Of a stretch of DNA of 64,000 bases, positions 24,942 to 33,913 are shown one piece after another. This stretch comes from Streptomyces nodosus (lineage in GTDB: Bacteria > Actinomycetota > Actinomycetes > Streptomycetales > Streptomycetaceae), in assembly GCF_008704995.1 (NCBI RefSeq), contig NZ_CP023747.1, forward strand, positions 3,436,501 through 3,500,500, written 5' to 3'. Each line of letters starts with the position of its first letter. Position 1 is the first letter of the stretch. The notes beneath the pieces were generated by a model. It saw nothing but the letters and a program-made list of their open reading frames with translations, searched no databases and was not told where the DNA came from. The translations under genes were made by a program, and so were the position numbers.

Positions 24942-25693
24942 GAAGCCCCTCCGGGGTGCGCCATTCTCCCGGGTACCGTATCCCGCCCACCCGGCCCTCG
25001 GGGGCTCCTGCCACGCGGTTCCCGCCATTCCCTCCCGCACTCCCCGGGCCGCCCCACGGCCCACGGACGACCTCCCCGCCCCACCCCGCAACGCGCCGGT
25101 TCCGCCCACCGCCGGACTCACGAGTCCCCGCGCCACCGACGGACTCCGCCCACCCGCCCCACGGCCGACGGGACCCGCCCCCACAGCCCCCGAAGGCACT
25201 CGTCGGGGCCTGCGCCGCCAGGGGCTCCAGGGGCGCGATGTGCCGGTTCCGCCCGCATCCGAACCCACAGACCCCCGCGCCACCGACGGACTCCCCCCAC
25301 CCGACGGCCGACGGGGTCCGCCCGCACAGCCCCCGGAGGCACCCGTCCGAGCCCCCGCAGCCGGGACTCCAGCGGCACGATGTACCGACTCCGCCCGCAT
25401 CCGAACCCGTAGGCCCCCGCGCCCACGGGCCCCGCCCACCCGACGGCCGACGGGTCCCTCCCCCACAGCCGACCGGGCCCTCCCGCACGGCCCGCAGCCC
25501 TCGGCGGCTCTCTCCAACCCGGGGCCCCGCCCGTGCAGTTCGGCCGTTTCGTTCGCCGTCGGGGATGCGGGGCCGGCCGCGTCGGCCCTCGCGGTGCGGG
25601 CGGGGCGGTCGTGCGGCTTCGAAGGGGCCGATCGGTCTGTTCCGTGGACGGCGGAGGGGTTCCCTGTCATGTGCAGCGGCTACCGTTGGCCGG
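24942..25693. other. Gene-free stretch with long degenerate repeats
   Basis: The divergent gap between the HAAS protein (-) and the XPB-N-like gene (+) is 752 bp. Open frames on both strands give low-complexity Pro/Arg- or Gly/Arg-rich translations without ribosome binding sites. Its centre is made of repeats (25126-25475). TACCGT (25681-25686) is the likely -10 box of the rightward gene. Confidence 0.55.
25126..25475. repeat. Degenerate direct repeat, about 145-bp unit, two and a half copies
   Basis: Copy A runs about 25126-25271, copy B about 25272-25412, and a partial copy C about 25413-25475. Shared blocks include CGCGCCACCGACGGACTCC, GACGGCCGACGGG, GGCTCCAGGGGC and CGCCCGCATCCGAACCC. 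A partial copy may also precede A. No coding role is apparent. Confidence 0.7.
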
Positions 25694-28261
25694 ATGAGCC
25701 CCGAGGAGCGTTCGCACCAGGAAGCCCCGGCCACGGCGCCGCGTTCGCTGGCCGAATCTCTGCGCACCCGGGACGACGCCTCCCTGTCCGCCCTGCTCCG
25801 CGCGCGCCCGGACCTCGTCGTCCCCCTCCCCACCGACCTCACCCAGCTCGCCGGCCGCGCCGCCACCCGTGCGAGCGTCGTCCGCGCGCTGGAACGGCTG
25901 GACCGGTTCGCGCTGGGGGCCGCGGAGGCCCTGGCCGTGGCCGGGGACCCCGCGTCGTACGACGAACTGCTCGGGCTGATGGCCGGCGACGGCGGCCCGG
26001 AGGCGGACCCGGTGACCGCCGAGGCCCTGCCCCACGCCCTGGCCACGCTGCGCGAGCAGGCCCTGGTCTGGGGCGGCGACGACCGGCTCCGTCTCGTCCG
26101 CACGGCCCGGGAGCTGCTCGCCCCCTCCCCGCAGCACCCCTCCCCCACCGGCCTTGGCCCCACCGTCGCCGAGGCGACCTCCGGGATGTCCCCCGGCCGC
26201 GTCCAGGAGATCCTGGCCACCGCCGGGCTGCCGACCACCCCTGACGCGGTGTCCGCCGTGGGCGCGCTGACGGCGCTGTTCACCGGCCGCGCCCGGATGT
26301 CCGCCCTCCTCACGACCGCCCCCGCGGAGTCCCTCGAGGTGCTGTCCCGCCTGGTGTGGGGTCCGCCGTACGGCCAGGTCACCGCGGATCCGGCGCCCCA
26401 TCTGCGCTGGCTCCTGGACCGCGGTCTGCTGCTGCCCACTGCCCCGGGCACCGTCACACTGCCCCGCGAGGTGGCCCTGCATCTGCGGTCCGGCCGGGCG
26501 CACCGGCACACCGAGCCGCTGCCGCCCGTGGTGGAGGCCGCGGCCACGCATGCTCCGGCGACGGTGGACGCGACGGCGGCCGGTCAGGCGTACACCGCGC
26601 TGGCGACCGTCGCGGAGCTGCTCAAGGACTGGGACGAGGGCGGCCCGGCGGTGCTGCGCGCGGGCGGGCTGAGCGTGCGCGATCTGAAGCGGACCGCCGT
26701 GGCGCTCGACGCCTCCGAGCCGGTGGCCGCCTTCTGGGTCGAACTCGCCTACGCGGCGGGCCTGCTGGCCTCGGACGGCGAGCCCGACGAGCGGTATGCG
26801 GCCACCCCGGCGTACGACGAGTGGCTGGAGCTGCCCGCCGCCGAACGCTGGAGCCGGCTGGCCACGGCCTGGCTGACCGCGACCCGCACCGCCGGTCTGG
26901 TCGGCGGCCGGGACGCCAAGGACCGTACGCTCTCCGCGCTCGGCCCCGGCCTGGACCGCTCCCCCGCGCCGGAGGTCCGCCACCGGGTGCTGACCCTGCT
27001 CGCCGGGCTCCCGGAGGGCGCGTCCGCCGGTCTCGACGCGATCCTGGCCCGGCTCCGCTGGGAGCGCCCGCTGCGCGGTGACCGCCCGGCCGCCGACGAT
27101 CTGCGCGCCCGCCTCGCCCGGTGGACGCTGTCCGAGGCGGAGCTGCTGGGCGTCACCGGCCGGGGCGCCCTGTCCGCGCACGGCCGTGCCCTGCTCGGCG
27201 AGCACCCGGAGCATCTGCCCGCCGTCGGTCCGGCCGGCCCGGGCGACAAGCTGCCCGTGCACCGGCAGCACCACCGCCCGGCCCCTCCCGAACCCCTCAC
27301 CACGGAAGGGCGGGCGGCCGCCGCCGTCCACGCCGCCCGGCTGCTGGCGCCGCTGCTGCCCGAGCCCCTGGACCATGTCCTGCTCCAGGCGGACCTGACG
27401 GCGGTGGCCCCGGGCCCGCTGATGCGGCCGCTGGCCGACACGCTCGATGTGCTCGCGGACGTCGAGTCGAAGGGCGGCGCGACGGTCTACCGCTTCACCC
27501 CCGCCTCCGTGCGCCGGGCCCTGGACGCGGGCCGTACGGCGTCCGATCTGCACGCCTTCCTGGCCGCCCACTCGCGCACCCCGGTCCCGCAGCCGCTGGC
27601 GTATCTGATCGACGATGTGGCCCGCAGGCACGGGCAGCTGCGCGTCGGCGCGGCCTCGGCCTATCTGCGCTGCGACGACGAGGCCCTGCTGACCGAGATC
27701 CTCGCCGACAAACGGGCGGCGCCGCTGCGTCTGCGCCGCCTGGCCCCCACGGTCCTGGCCGCCCGCACCGACCCGGCGGCGCTCCTCGAGGGGCTGCGCG
27801 CGATGGGTCTCGCCCCGGCCGCGGAGTCCGCGGAGGGCGACATCCTGATCGCCCGCGCCCATGCCCACCGCAGCCCGCCCCGCACCCCGCCGGAGCCGGT
27901 CCCGGACGGGCCCCCGGTGCCCGACGCCGCGCTGCTGACGGCGGCCCTGCGCGCCATCCGCGCCGGCGATCTGGCGTCCACCGCCCCGCGCAAGCCCACC
28001 GGGTCCTCCTCCGGCGAGGGGGATCCACCCCGCACCACGGCCGCCGAGACCCTGGCCACCGTGCAGGCCGCCGTCCTCACCGGGGAGTCCCTGTGGATCG
28101 GGTATGTCAACGCCGAGGGCTCCGCCAGCCAGCGGGTGATCGCCCCGATCCGGGTGGAGGGCGGTTTCGTCACGGCGTACGACCACACGGCCGACGAGGT
28201 ACGCACCTATCCGCTGCACCGGATCACGGGCGTGGCCGAACTCGCGGACGAGGCGACCTGA
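25694..28261 (+). CDS. XPB N-terminal-domain-like protein (Helicase_C_3 / helicase-associated)
   Basis: The ATG at 25694 has TACCGT 7 nt upstream and gives 855 residues. The N-terminal half is a winged-helix-rich array (SLAESLRTRDDASLSALLRARPDL and later SVRDLKRTAVALDASEPVAAFWVELAYAAGLL). The C-terminal third contains the conserved block HVLLQADLTAVAPGPLM, then VESKGGATVYRFTPASVRRALDAG, found in actinobacterial proteins related to the XPB/Ssl2 N-terminal domain. The last 70 residues (VLTGESLWIGYVN to VYDHTADEVRTYPLHRI region) resemble a WYL-like fold. There is no helicase motor here; the XPB motor gene follows on the same strand 93 nt later, so the two probably cooperate. Confidence 0.8.
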   Translation: MSPEERSHQEAPATAPRSLAESLRTRDDASLSALLRARPDLVVPLPTDLTQLAGRAATRASVVRALERLDRFALGAAEALAVAGDPASYDELLGLMAGDGGPEADPVTAEALPHALATLREQALVWGGDDRLRLVRTARELLAPSPQHPSPTGLGPTVAEATSGMSPGRVQEILATAGLPTTPDAVSAVGALTALFTGRARMSALLTTAPAESLEVLSRLVWGPPYGQVTADPAPHLRWLLDRGLLLPTAPGTVTLPREVALHLRSGRAHRHTEPLPPVVEAAATHAPATVDATAAGQAYTALATVAELLKDWDEGGPAVLRAGGLSVRDLKRTAVALDASEPVAAFWVELAYAAGLLASDGEPDERYAATPAYDEWLELPAAERWSRLATAWLTATRTAGLVGGRDAKDRTLSALGPGLDRSPAPEVRHRVLTLLAGLPEGASAGLDAILARLRWERPLRGDRPAADDLRARLARWTLSEAELLGVTGRGALSAHGRALLGEHPEHLPAVGPAGPGDKLPVHRQHHRPAPPEPLTTEGRAAAAVHAARLLAPLLPEPLDHVLLQADLTAVAPGPLMRPLADTLDVLADVESKGGATVYRFTPASVRRALDAGRTASDLHAFLAAHSRTPVPQPLAYLIDDVARRHGQLRVGAASAYLRCDDEALLTEILADKRAAPLRLRRLAPTVLAARTDPAALLEGLRAMGLAPAAESAEGDILIARAHAHRSPPRTPPEPVPDGPPVPDAALLTAALRAIRAGDLASTAPRKPTGSSSGEGDPPRTTAAETLATVQAAVLTGESLWIGYVNAEGSASQRVIAPIRVEGGFVTAYDHTADEVRTYPLHRITGVAELADEAT

Positions 28262-28354
28262 CGGACCGGTCCCCCTCCAACGCGATACGAGGAACACGGT
28301 ACGGGTGCCGTATCGGGCACACTGGATGTTTGACCACACGGAAAGGTGCCGCGT

Positions 28355-29998
28355 GTGAATGGTCCGCTCATCGTCCAGTCCGACAAGACCCTGCTTCTTG
28401 AGGTCGACCACGAACAGGCCGACGCCTGCCGCCGGACCATCGCGCCCTTCGCCGAACTGGAGCGGGCCCCGGAGCACATCCACACCTACCGGGTGACCCC
28501 GCTCGGGCTGTGGAACGCCCGGGCCGCGGGGCACGACGCCGAGCAGGTCGTGGACGCGCTGATGCAGTACAGCCGGTATCCGGTGCCGCATGCGCTGCTG
28601 GTCGACATCGCCGAGACGATGGACCGCTACGGGCGGCTGACGCTCACCAAGCACCCCGCCCACGGTCTGGTGCTGACCACCACCGACCGGCCCGTGCTCG
28701 AGGAGGTGCTGCGCTCCAAGCGGATCGCCCCGCTGGTCGGGGCCCGTATCGACCAGGACTCCGTGATCGTCCACCCCTCCGAGCGCGGGCAGATCAAGCA
28801 GGCCCTGCTCAGGCTGGGCTGGCCCGCCGAGGACCTCGCGGGATATGTGGACGGCGAGGCGCACCCGATCGAGCTGCGCGAGGACGGCTGGACGCTGCGG
28901 CCCTATCAGAAGCAGGCCGTGGAGAACTTCTGGCACGGCGGCAGCGGGGTCGTGGTGCTGCCCTGCGGCGCCGGCAAGACCCTGGTCGGCGCCGGTTCCA
29001 TGGCCCAGGCCAAGGCCACCACCCTGATCCTGGTCACCAACACCGTCTCCGCCCGGCAGTGGAAGCACGAGCTGGTGAAGCGGACCTCGCTCACCGAGGA
29101 CGAGATCGGCGAGTACTCCGGCACCCGCAAGGAGATCCGGCCGGTCACCATCGCCACCTACCAGGTGCTGACCACCAAGCGGAAGGGTGTCTACCCGCAT
29201 CTGGAGCTGTTCGACTCCCGCGACTGGGGCCTCATCGTCTACGACGAGGTGCATCTGCTGCCCGCACCCGTCTTCAAGTTCACCGCGGACCTCCAGGCGC
29301 GGCGGCGGCTCGGGCTGACCGCCACCCTGGTGCGGGAGGACGGCCGCGAGTCGGACGTCTTCTCCCTCATCGGGCCCAAGCGGTTCGACGCGCCCTGGAA
29401 GGAGATCGAGGCCCAGGGCTATATCGCGCCCGCCGACTGTGTGGAGGTGCGGGTCGACCTCACCGAGTCCGAGCGGCTCTCCTACGCCACCGCCGAGGCC
29501 GAGGAGAAGTACCGGTTCTGCGCGACCACCGACACCAAGCGGAACGTGGCCGAGGCCCTGGTGCGTCGCTTCGCCGGGCAGCAGATCCTGGTGATCGGGC
29601 AGTACATCGACCAGCTGGACGAGCTGGGCGAGCATCTGGGCGCCCCGGTCATCAAGGGCGAGACCTCCAACGCCCAGCGCGAGAAGCTCTTCGACGCCTT
29701 CCGCGAGGGCGAGCTCAATGTGCTGGTGGTGTCCAAGGTCGCGAACTTCTCCATCGACCTGCCGGAGGCGACCGTCGCCATCCAGGTGTCGGGGACCTTC
29801 GGTTCACGGCAGGAGGAGGCACAACGGCTGGGCCGGGTCCTGCGCCCCAAGGCCGACGGCCACCAGGCCCACTTCTACTCGATCGTCGCCCGCGACACCA
29901 TCGACCAGGACTTCGCCGCCCACCGCCAGCGCTTCCTGGCGGAACAGGGCTACGCCTACCGGATCATGGACGCGGACGACCTGCTCGACTCGGCCTGA
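28355..29998 (+). CDS. DNA repair helicase XPB
   Basis: The GTG at 28355 has GGAAAGG about 8 nt upstream and yields 547 residues. An N-terminal region of about 180 residues (DNA damage recognition type) is followed by RecA lobe 1, with Walker A VVLPCGAGKTLVGAG (near 203) and DEVH (near 298), then TATLVREDGRE. Lobe 2 holds motif VI QEEAQRLGRVLRPK. Bacterial XPB proteins are 3'-5' DNA helicases related to the eukaryotic TFIIH subunit. All motor motifs are intact. It follows the XPB-N-like gene and precedes helR, placing three nucleic-acid motor or accessory genes together. Confidence 0.93.
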   Translation: MNGPLIVQSDKTLLLEVDHEQADACRRTIAPFAELERAPEHIHTYRVTPLGLWNARAAGHDAEQVVDALMQYSRYPVPHALLVDIAETMDRYGRLTLTKHPAHGLVLTTTDRPVLEEVLRSKRIAPLVGARIDQDSVIVHPSERGQIKQALLRLGWPAEDLAGYVDGEAHPIELREDGWTLRPYQKQAVENFWHGGSGVVVLPCGAGKTLVGAGSMAQAKATTLILVTNTVSARQWKHELVKRTSLTEDEIGEYSGTRKEIRPVTIATYQVLTTKRKGVYPHLELFDSRDWGLIVYDEVHLLPAPVFKFTADLQARRRLGLTATLVREDGRESDVFSLIGPKRFDAPWKEIEAQGYIAPADCVEVRVDLTESERLSYATAEAEEKYRFCATTDTKRNVAEALVRRFAGQQILVIGQYIDQLDELGEHLGAPVIKGETSNAQREKLFDAFREGELNVLVVSKVANFSIDLPEATVAIQVSGTFGSRQEEAQRLGRVLRPKADGHQAHFYSIVARDTIDQDFAAHRQRFLAEQGYAYRIMDADDLLDSA

Positions 29999-30142
29999 AC
30001 GGGCGCGCCCGGGGCCGAGGCGGAGAAGCCGTCACAGAGCACACGCAAACCGTCACGGAACGTCAGGGTGATGGCGGAGGTATCTCCCTCCGGGCGGTGC
30101 CGCCCGGCTGTGGCCCGCGGCCCGGAGGGCGCGGGGGCGCCG

Positions 30143-30331
30143 TCAGGGATGGCGGTGGACGATTCGTTCCTCGCTGTACTCGCCGAGCAGGACCACGTCC
30201 AGCGCGGCGCCCGCGAAGACCTTGACGGCGCGCAGGGCGTCGCCCAGGAGATGGCGGCGATGCCGGCCGTCGACGGCGGTCGCACCGGCCGGTGGCCCCT
30301 GGCGGGAGGGTGTGAAGCTTGCTGCGCTCAT
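30143..30331 (-). CDS. Possible small protein (62 aa)
   Basis: The ATG at 30331 has a GGAG 2 nt upstream, closer than ideal. The product starts MSAASFTPSRQGPPAG and ends with a long amphipathic to hydrophobic helix (LLGDALRAVKVFAGAALDVVLLGEY) and SEERIVHRHP. The helix has a natural protein look, unlike the surrounding shadow frames, and the gene sits alone between XPB and helR. The family is unrecognised; whether it is expressed is uncertain. Confidence 0.45.
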   Translation of the reverse strand: MSAASFTPSRQGPPAGATAVDGRHRRHLLGDALRAVKVFAGAALDVVLLGEYSEERIVHRHP

Positions 30332-30453
30332 ATCTCCATGGTGGAACCGGTGAACCCGAACGGCGTCGGACCAAGGATGTAATCCGCCCGGCTCTTCCGT
30401 CCCCCTGTGGTCCGCCCCGGTCATCCCCGGGATGGAGCCCGTCCCCCAGGGGT

Positions 30454-30475
30454 TCTCGGGGCCGCGACCCCGAGA
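30454..30475. promoter_or_regulatory. Inverted repeat upstream of helR
   Basis: TCTCGGGG (30454-30461) and CCCCGAGA (30468-30475) form a perfect 8-bp repeat with a 6-nt spacer, about 65 bp upstream of the putative helR promoter. It could be an operator or an upstream terminator. Rifamycin-inducible helR genes elsewhere have a rifamycin-associated element upstream; I cannot confirm that this is one. Confidence 0.35.
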
Positions 30476-30514
30476 CACGGAGGCGGTCGGGGTCCCTCGT
30501 GCCGGAAAAACCGT

Positions 30515-30544
30515 TTGGCCGCCGTCCTCGCCGTCACCTAGAAT
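30515..30544 (+). promoter_or_regulatory. Putative sigma-70-type promoter of helR
   Basis: TTGGCC (30515-30520) and TAGAAT (30539-30544) are spaced by 18 bp. Transcription from about 30551 would give a leader of about 140 nt before the helR start. Confidence 0.45.
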
Positions 30545-30689
30545 CCCCTCCCTTGCCCGCCTCCCTTCACGGAGAGCCGTCGTCCGGACGGAAACCGGAC
30601 GGCAGAACCGCCACCCGTCACCGCCGCAGCCGGCCGAGGCACGCATCCGCCCCGACCGGCCCCTGGCCACGCCCCGGAGGCACCTTTCC

Positions 30690-32837
30690 GTGTCCACGCC
30701 GTCCCGTTCGTCCGTTCCTGTTCCCACCGTCCCGTCCCACCCCGGCGCACGGTCCGACGCATCCGGCCCGTCCGACCCGTCCGCCGGTGATCCGCTGTCC
30801 CGGGAGCGCGCCCATCTCACGTCCTCCCGGGCCGCACTGCGCGCGATGCGCGAGGACGTGGAGAACCTCGACATCCGCGATGTCACCGCGAACTGGGTCA
30901 ACGCCGAGGTCCTCGCCCGACAGATCGACGAGCGCATCAAGGCCCTCGCCGATCTCAGCCACACCCCGCTGTTCTTCGGCCGCCTCGACTATCTCCACGC
31001 CCCGGGCGCCGACCCGGCGCAGGGCGTGGGGCGGGGGACCGATGCTCAGGGGGAGGAGGACCACCGCTTCTACATCGGCCGCCGTCATGTGCACGATGCC
31101 GACGGCGACCCGATGGTGATCGACTGGCGTGCGCCGGTCTCCCAGCCGTTCTACCGGGCCTCCAAGAAGGACCCGATGGACATCGCGCTGCGCCGGCGCT
31201 TCGGCTACACCGGAGGGGACCTCACGGCCTACGAGGACGAGCATCTGTCCGACCCCGCCGAGGCCGCCACCACCAGCAAGCTGCTCCAGCAGGAGATCGA
31301 GCGCCCCCGCGTCGGCCCGATGCGCGACATCGTGGCCACCATCCAGCCCGAGCAGGACGAGATCGTCCGCAGCGATCTGTCCGGCACGGTCTGTGTGCAG
31401 GGCGGTCCCGGCACCGGGAAGACCGCCGTCGGCCTGCACCGGGTCGCCTATCTGCTCTACGCCCACCGTGAGCGGCTCGCCCGCACCGGCACCCTGGTCA
31501 TCGGGCCGAACGCGTCCTTTCTGCACTACATCGAGCAGGTGCTGCCCGCGCTCGGCGAGCTGGAGGTCAAGCAGGCCACGGTCGACGACCTGGTGGCGCA
31601 TGTCGAGGTGCGCGGCACCGACTCCGCCGCTGCCGCCGTCGTCAAGGGCGACGCCCGGATGGCGGAGGTGCTGCGCAGGGCCGTCCGCTCCCATGTGACC
31701 CTGCCCACCGAGACGGTCGTGGTGGTGCGCGGTTCCCGGCGCTGGCGGGTGGCCGCCTATGAACTGGAGGAGATCGTCCGGGAGTTGCTGGACCGGGACA
31801 TCCGGTACGGCGCCGCCCGCGACGCCCTGCCGCAGCGGATCGCGCATGCCGTACTCGTCCAGATGGAGCGGTCCGGGGAGGCGCCGGACGACCGGGTGCA
31901 GGACGCCGTCGCCCGCAATGCCGCCGTGAAGGCCGCGGTCAAGGCGGTCTGGCCGCCGGTCGACCCGGCCAAGCTGGTCCTGCGGCTGCTCACCGACGCC
32001 GATTTCCTCGCCGCGCACGCGGACGGGATCCTCGACGAGGACGAGCGCAAGGAGATCCTCTGGGCGAAGCCGGTCCGCTCGGTGAAGTCCGCCAAGTGGT
32101 CGGCCGCGGACGCCGTGCTGATCGACGAGGCCACCGATCTGGTCCAGCGCACCCACTCGCTGGGGCATGTGGTGCTCGACGAGGCGCAGGACCTCTCCCC
32201 CATGCAGTACCGGGCGGTCGGCCGGCGCTGTACGACCGGTTCCGCGACCGTGCTCGGCGATCTGGCGCAGGGCACCACGCCCTGGGCGACGCGCAGCTGG
32301 GCGGAGGCACTGGCCCATCTGGGCAAGCCGGACGCGCTGACGGAGGAACTGACGGCCGGCTTCCGCGTCCCCACGGATGTGATCCGCTATGCCTCCCGGC
32401 TGCTGCCGCACATCGCGCCGGGCCTGGCGCCGGTGGCGTCGGTGCGGGAGAACCCGGGCTTCTTCGCGGTGCGCCCGGTCGGCGACGCCGCCGAGGTGGT
32501 CGCCGCCTGCGCGGAGCTGCTGCGCAACGAGGGCTCCGTCGGCCTGATCGCCGCCGACGCCCGGGTGCCGGTGCTCGCGGAGGCGCTCACCGCGGCGGGC
32601 CTCGGGTATCTCGGCCCGGGTGAGGAGACGACCCAGGAGACCCGGCTGACCCTGGTCCCGGCCTCTCTCGCCAAGGGTCTGGAGTACGACTACGTCGTCC
32701 TGGACGAGCCCAGCGCGGTCGTCGACGGCGAACCGGACGAACGGACCGGACTGCGCCGCCTGTATGTGGCCCTGACCCGTGCGGTCTCGGGCCTGATCGT
32801 GACCCACGCGGCCCCGCTGCCGCCCCAGCTGGACTGA
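30690..32837 (+). CDS. helR: RNA polymerase recycling motor ATPase HelR-like (HelD group)
   Basis: The GTG at 30690 has GGAGG about 10 nt upstream and gives 715 residues. The N-terminal helical arm (SRERAHLTSSRAALRAMREDVENL, NWVNAEVLARQIDERIKAL) is the coiled coil that HelD proteins insert into the RNA polymerase secondary channel. The UvrD-like motor has Walker A QGGPGTGKTAVGLHRVAYLL (near 238), Walker B VVLDEAQDLSPMQ, and C-terminal motifs RLTLVPASLAKGLEYDYVVL and RRLYVALTRA. HelD/HelR proteins remove stalled polymerase from DNA, and HelR can displace rifamycins. Assignment to HelR rather than HelD is inferred from overall look. A clear terminator follows. Confidence 0.8.
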   Translation: MSTPSRSSVPVPTVPSHPGARSDASGPSDPSAGDPLSRERAHLTSSRAALRAMREDVENLDIRDVTANWVNAEVLARQIDERIKALADLSHTPLFFGRLDYLHAPGADPAQGVGRGTDAQGEEDHRFYIGRRHVHDADGDPMVIDWRAPVSQPFYRASKKDPMDIALRRRFGYTGGDLTAYEDEHLSDPAEAATTSKLLQQEIERPRVGPMRDIVATIQPEQDEIVRSDLSGTVCVQGGPGTGKTAVGLHRVAYLLYAHRERLARTGTLVIGPNASFLHYIEQVLPALGELEVKQATVDDLVAHVEVRGTDSAAAAVVKGDARMAEVLRRAVRSHVTLPTETVVVVRGSRRWRVAAYELEEIVRELLDRDIRYGAARDALPQRIAHAVLVQMERSGEAPDDRVQDAVARNAAVKAAVKAVWPPVDPAKLVLRLLTDADFLAAHADGILDEDERKEILWAKPVRSVKSAKWSAADAVLIDEATDLVQRTHSLGHVVLDEAQDLSPMQYRAVGRRCTTGSATVLGDLAQGTTPWATRSWAEALAHLGKPDALTEELTAGFRVPTDVIRYASRLLPHIAPGLAPVASVRENPGFFAVRPVGDAAEVVAACAELLRNEGSVGLIAADARVPVLAEALTAAGLGYLGPGEETTQETRLTLVPASLAKGLEYDYVVLDEPSAVVDGEPDERTGLRRLYVALTRAVSGLIVTHAAPLPPQLD

Positions 32838-32848
32838 CACGGCCCCGC

Positions 32849-32874
32849 CCGCGCCGGATACGCCCGGCGCGGGA
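32849..32874 (+). terminator. Terminator downstream of helR
   Basis: CCCGCGCCGG (32849-32858) and CCGGCGCGGG (32865-32874) form a perfect 10-bp stem with a 6-nt loop, 12 nt after the helR stop. Confidence 0.7.
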
Positions 32875-33072
32875 AGCGCGGGAACCGGAAGAGCCGGAAG
32901 CCGAAGGACCGGCAGCGGAAGGACCGGAACTCACCGGCGCCGGTCCGCACGCCCCTCCTCGGCCCGTCACCCAGAGCGGGCAGGACCGGGCATCACCGGT
33001 ACCGATGCCGGTGCCGGTACCGGTGCCGCACACCGTGCCCGAACCGTCACCGGCAACCGGCAAACCCCGGAC

Positions 33073-33762
33073 TCACCGGTCCAGGACCGTACGCCACTCC
33101 CGTACCGCCTCCGCCGACACCGGGGTGTTCCAGCCGTCGGCCCGGGCCGCCCCGCCGATGTGGAAGGCGTCGATTCCGGCGGCGCGCAGCCGCGGGACAT
33201 GGTCCAGGCGGAGGCCGCCGCCGACGAGGAGCTGCTGGGTGTAGCCGGGGTCGCCGGACCGGGCGGCCTCGGTGAGCAGGGTGTCCAGTCCGTCGTCCAC
33301 GCCGTCCGCCGAACCGGCCGTGAGATAGGCGTCCAGACCCGGCAGCTCGGCGAGCTGCTTGCGCAGGGCGTCCCGGTCGGCGGCGTGGTCGATCGCACGG
33401 TGGAAGGTCCAGCGGCAGCCGCCCAGCTCCCCGAGCAGCCGCTCCAGCACACCGAGGTCGGGCCCGCCGTCCGCACCCAGGAACCCGAGGACGAACTCCT
33501 CGGCACCGGCCCCGCGCAGCTCACCCGCCACCCGCACCAGCGCCTCGACGTCACCGGCCGCGAACCCGTCCCGCAGCCGGAGCATCACCCGCAACGGAAT
33601 GCCCACGGCGGCACGGATCCCGGCGAAGGTCTCCACCGCCGGGGTGAGCCCGTCGGCGGCGATGTCGGTGACCAGCTCGAGCCGGTCCGCGCCTCCGGCC
33701 TGGGCGGCGACCGCGTCCTCGACCCCGAGGGCGATCACCTCCAGGACTGCACCCGTGCTCAT
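33073..33762 (-). CDS. cutC: CutC family protein (copper homeostasis protein)
   Basis: The 229-residue protein is a TIM barrel of the CutC family: VLEVIALGVEDAVAAQAGGADRLELV at the N-terminus, a PLRVMLRLRDGFA strand, WTFHRAID, and LLVGGGLRLDHVPRLRAAGIDAFHIGGAAR near the C-terminus. The start has AAGGGGA 5 nt upstream. CutC was named for copper tolerance in E. coli, but a direct copper role is disputed. A DasR-like box lies about 35 bp upstream (33798-33813), suggesting a link to N-acetylglucosamine metabolism. An MFS gene is divergent. Confidence 0.88.
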   Translation of the reverse strand: MSTGAVLEVIALGVEDAVAAQAGGADRLELVTDIAADGLTPAVETFAGIRAAVGIPLRVMLRLRDGFAAGDVEALVRVAGELRGAGAEEFVLGFLGADGGPDLGVLERLLGELGGCRWTFHRAIDHAADRDALRKQLAELPGLDAYLTAGSADGVDDGLDTLLTEAARSGDPGYTQQLLVGGGLRLDHVPRLRAAGIDAFHIGGAARADGWNTPVSAEAVREWRTVLDR

Positions 33763-33797
33763 AGGTCCCCTTCCGTCGGTGTTCCCCTGGAGCGACT

Positions 33798-33813
33798 ATA
33801 GGTCTAGTCCAAT
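33798..33813. promoter_or_regulatory. DasR-like (dre) box upstream of cutC
   Basis: ATAGGTCTAGTCCAAT matches the dre consensus ACTGGTCTAGACCAGT at 12 of 16 positions, with the central GGTCTAG perfect. DasR is the GntR regulator that releases dre sites when glucosamine-6-phosphate rises. The site sits between cutC (-) and an MFS gene (+), so it could affect either. Confidence 0.55.
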
Positions 33814-33913
33814 CCAAGCGTACGACTCCCCGGCCCACCAGCAGCGGAAATCCCACCGGGCCCACCACGACGCCGGCCCCGGGGGAATGCGCTCCCCCGC
33901 CCGGCGGTTGCCC

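Noticed and set aside
23949..25670. N-terminal extension of the HAAS protein back to 25670
   Set aside because: The extension is Gly/Arg-rich repeat translation; the GTG at 24941 has a strong ribosome site and the conserved-looking sequence begins there.
25667..29635. 1322-codon minus-strand open frame
   Set aside because: It lies opposite the XPB-N-like and XPB genes, both with strong motifs, and its translation is Gly/Arg/Gln-rich as expected for a shadow.
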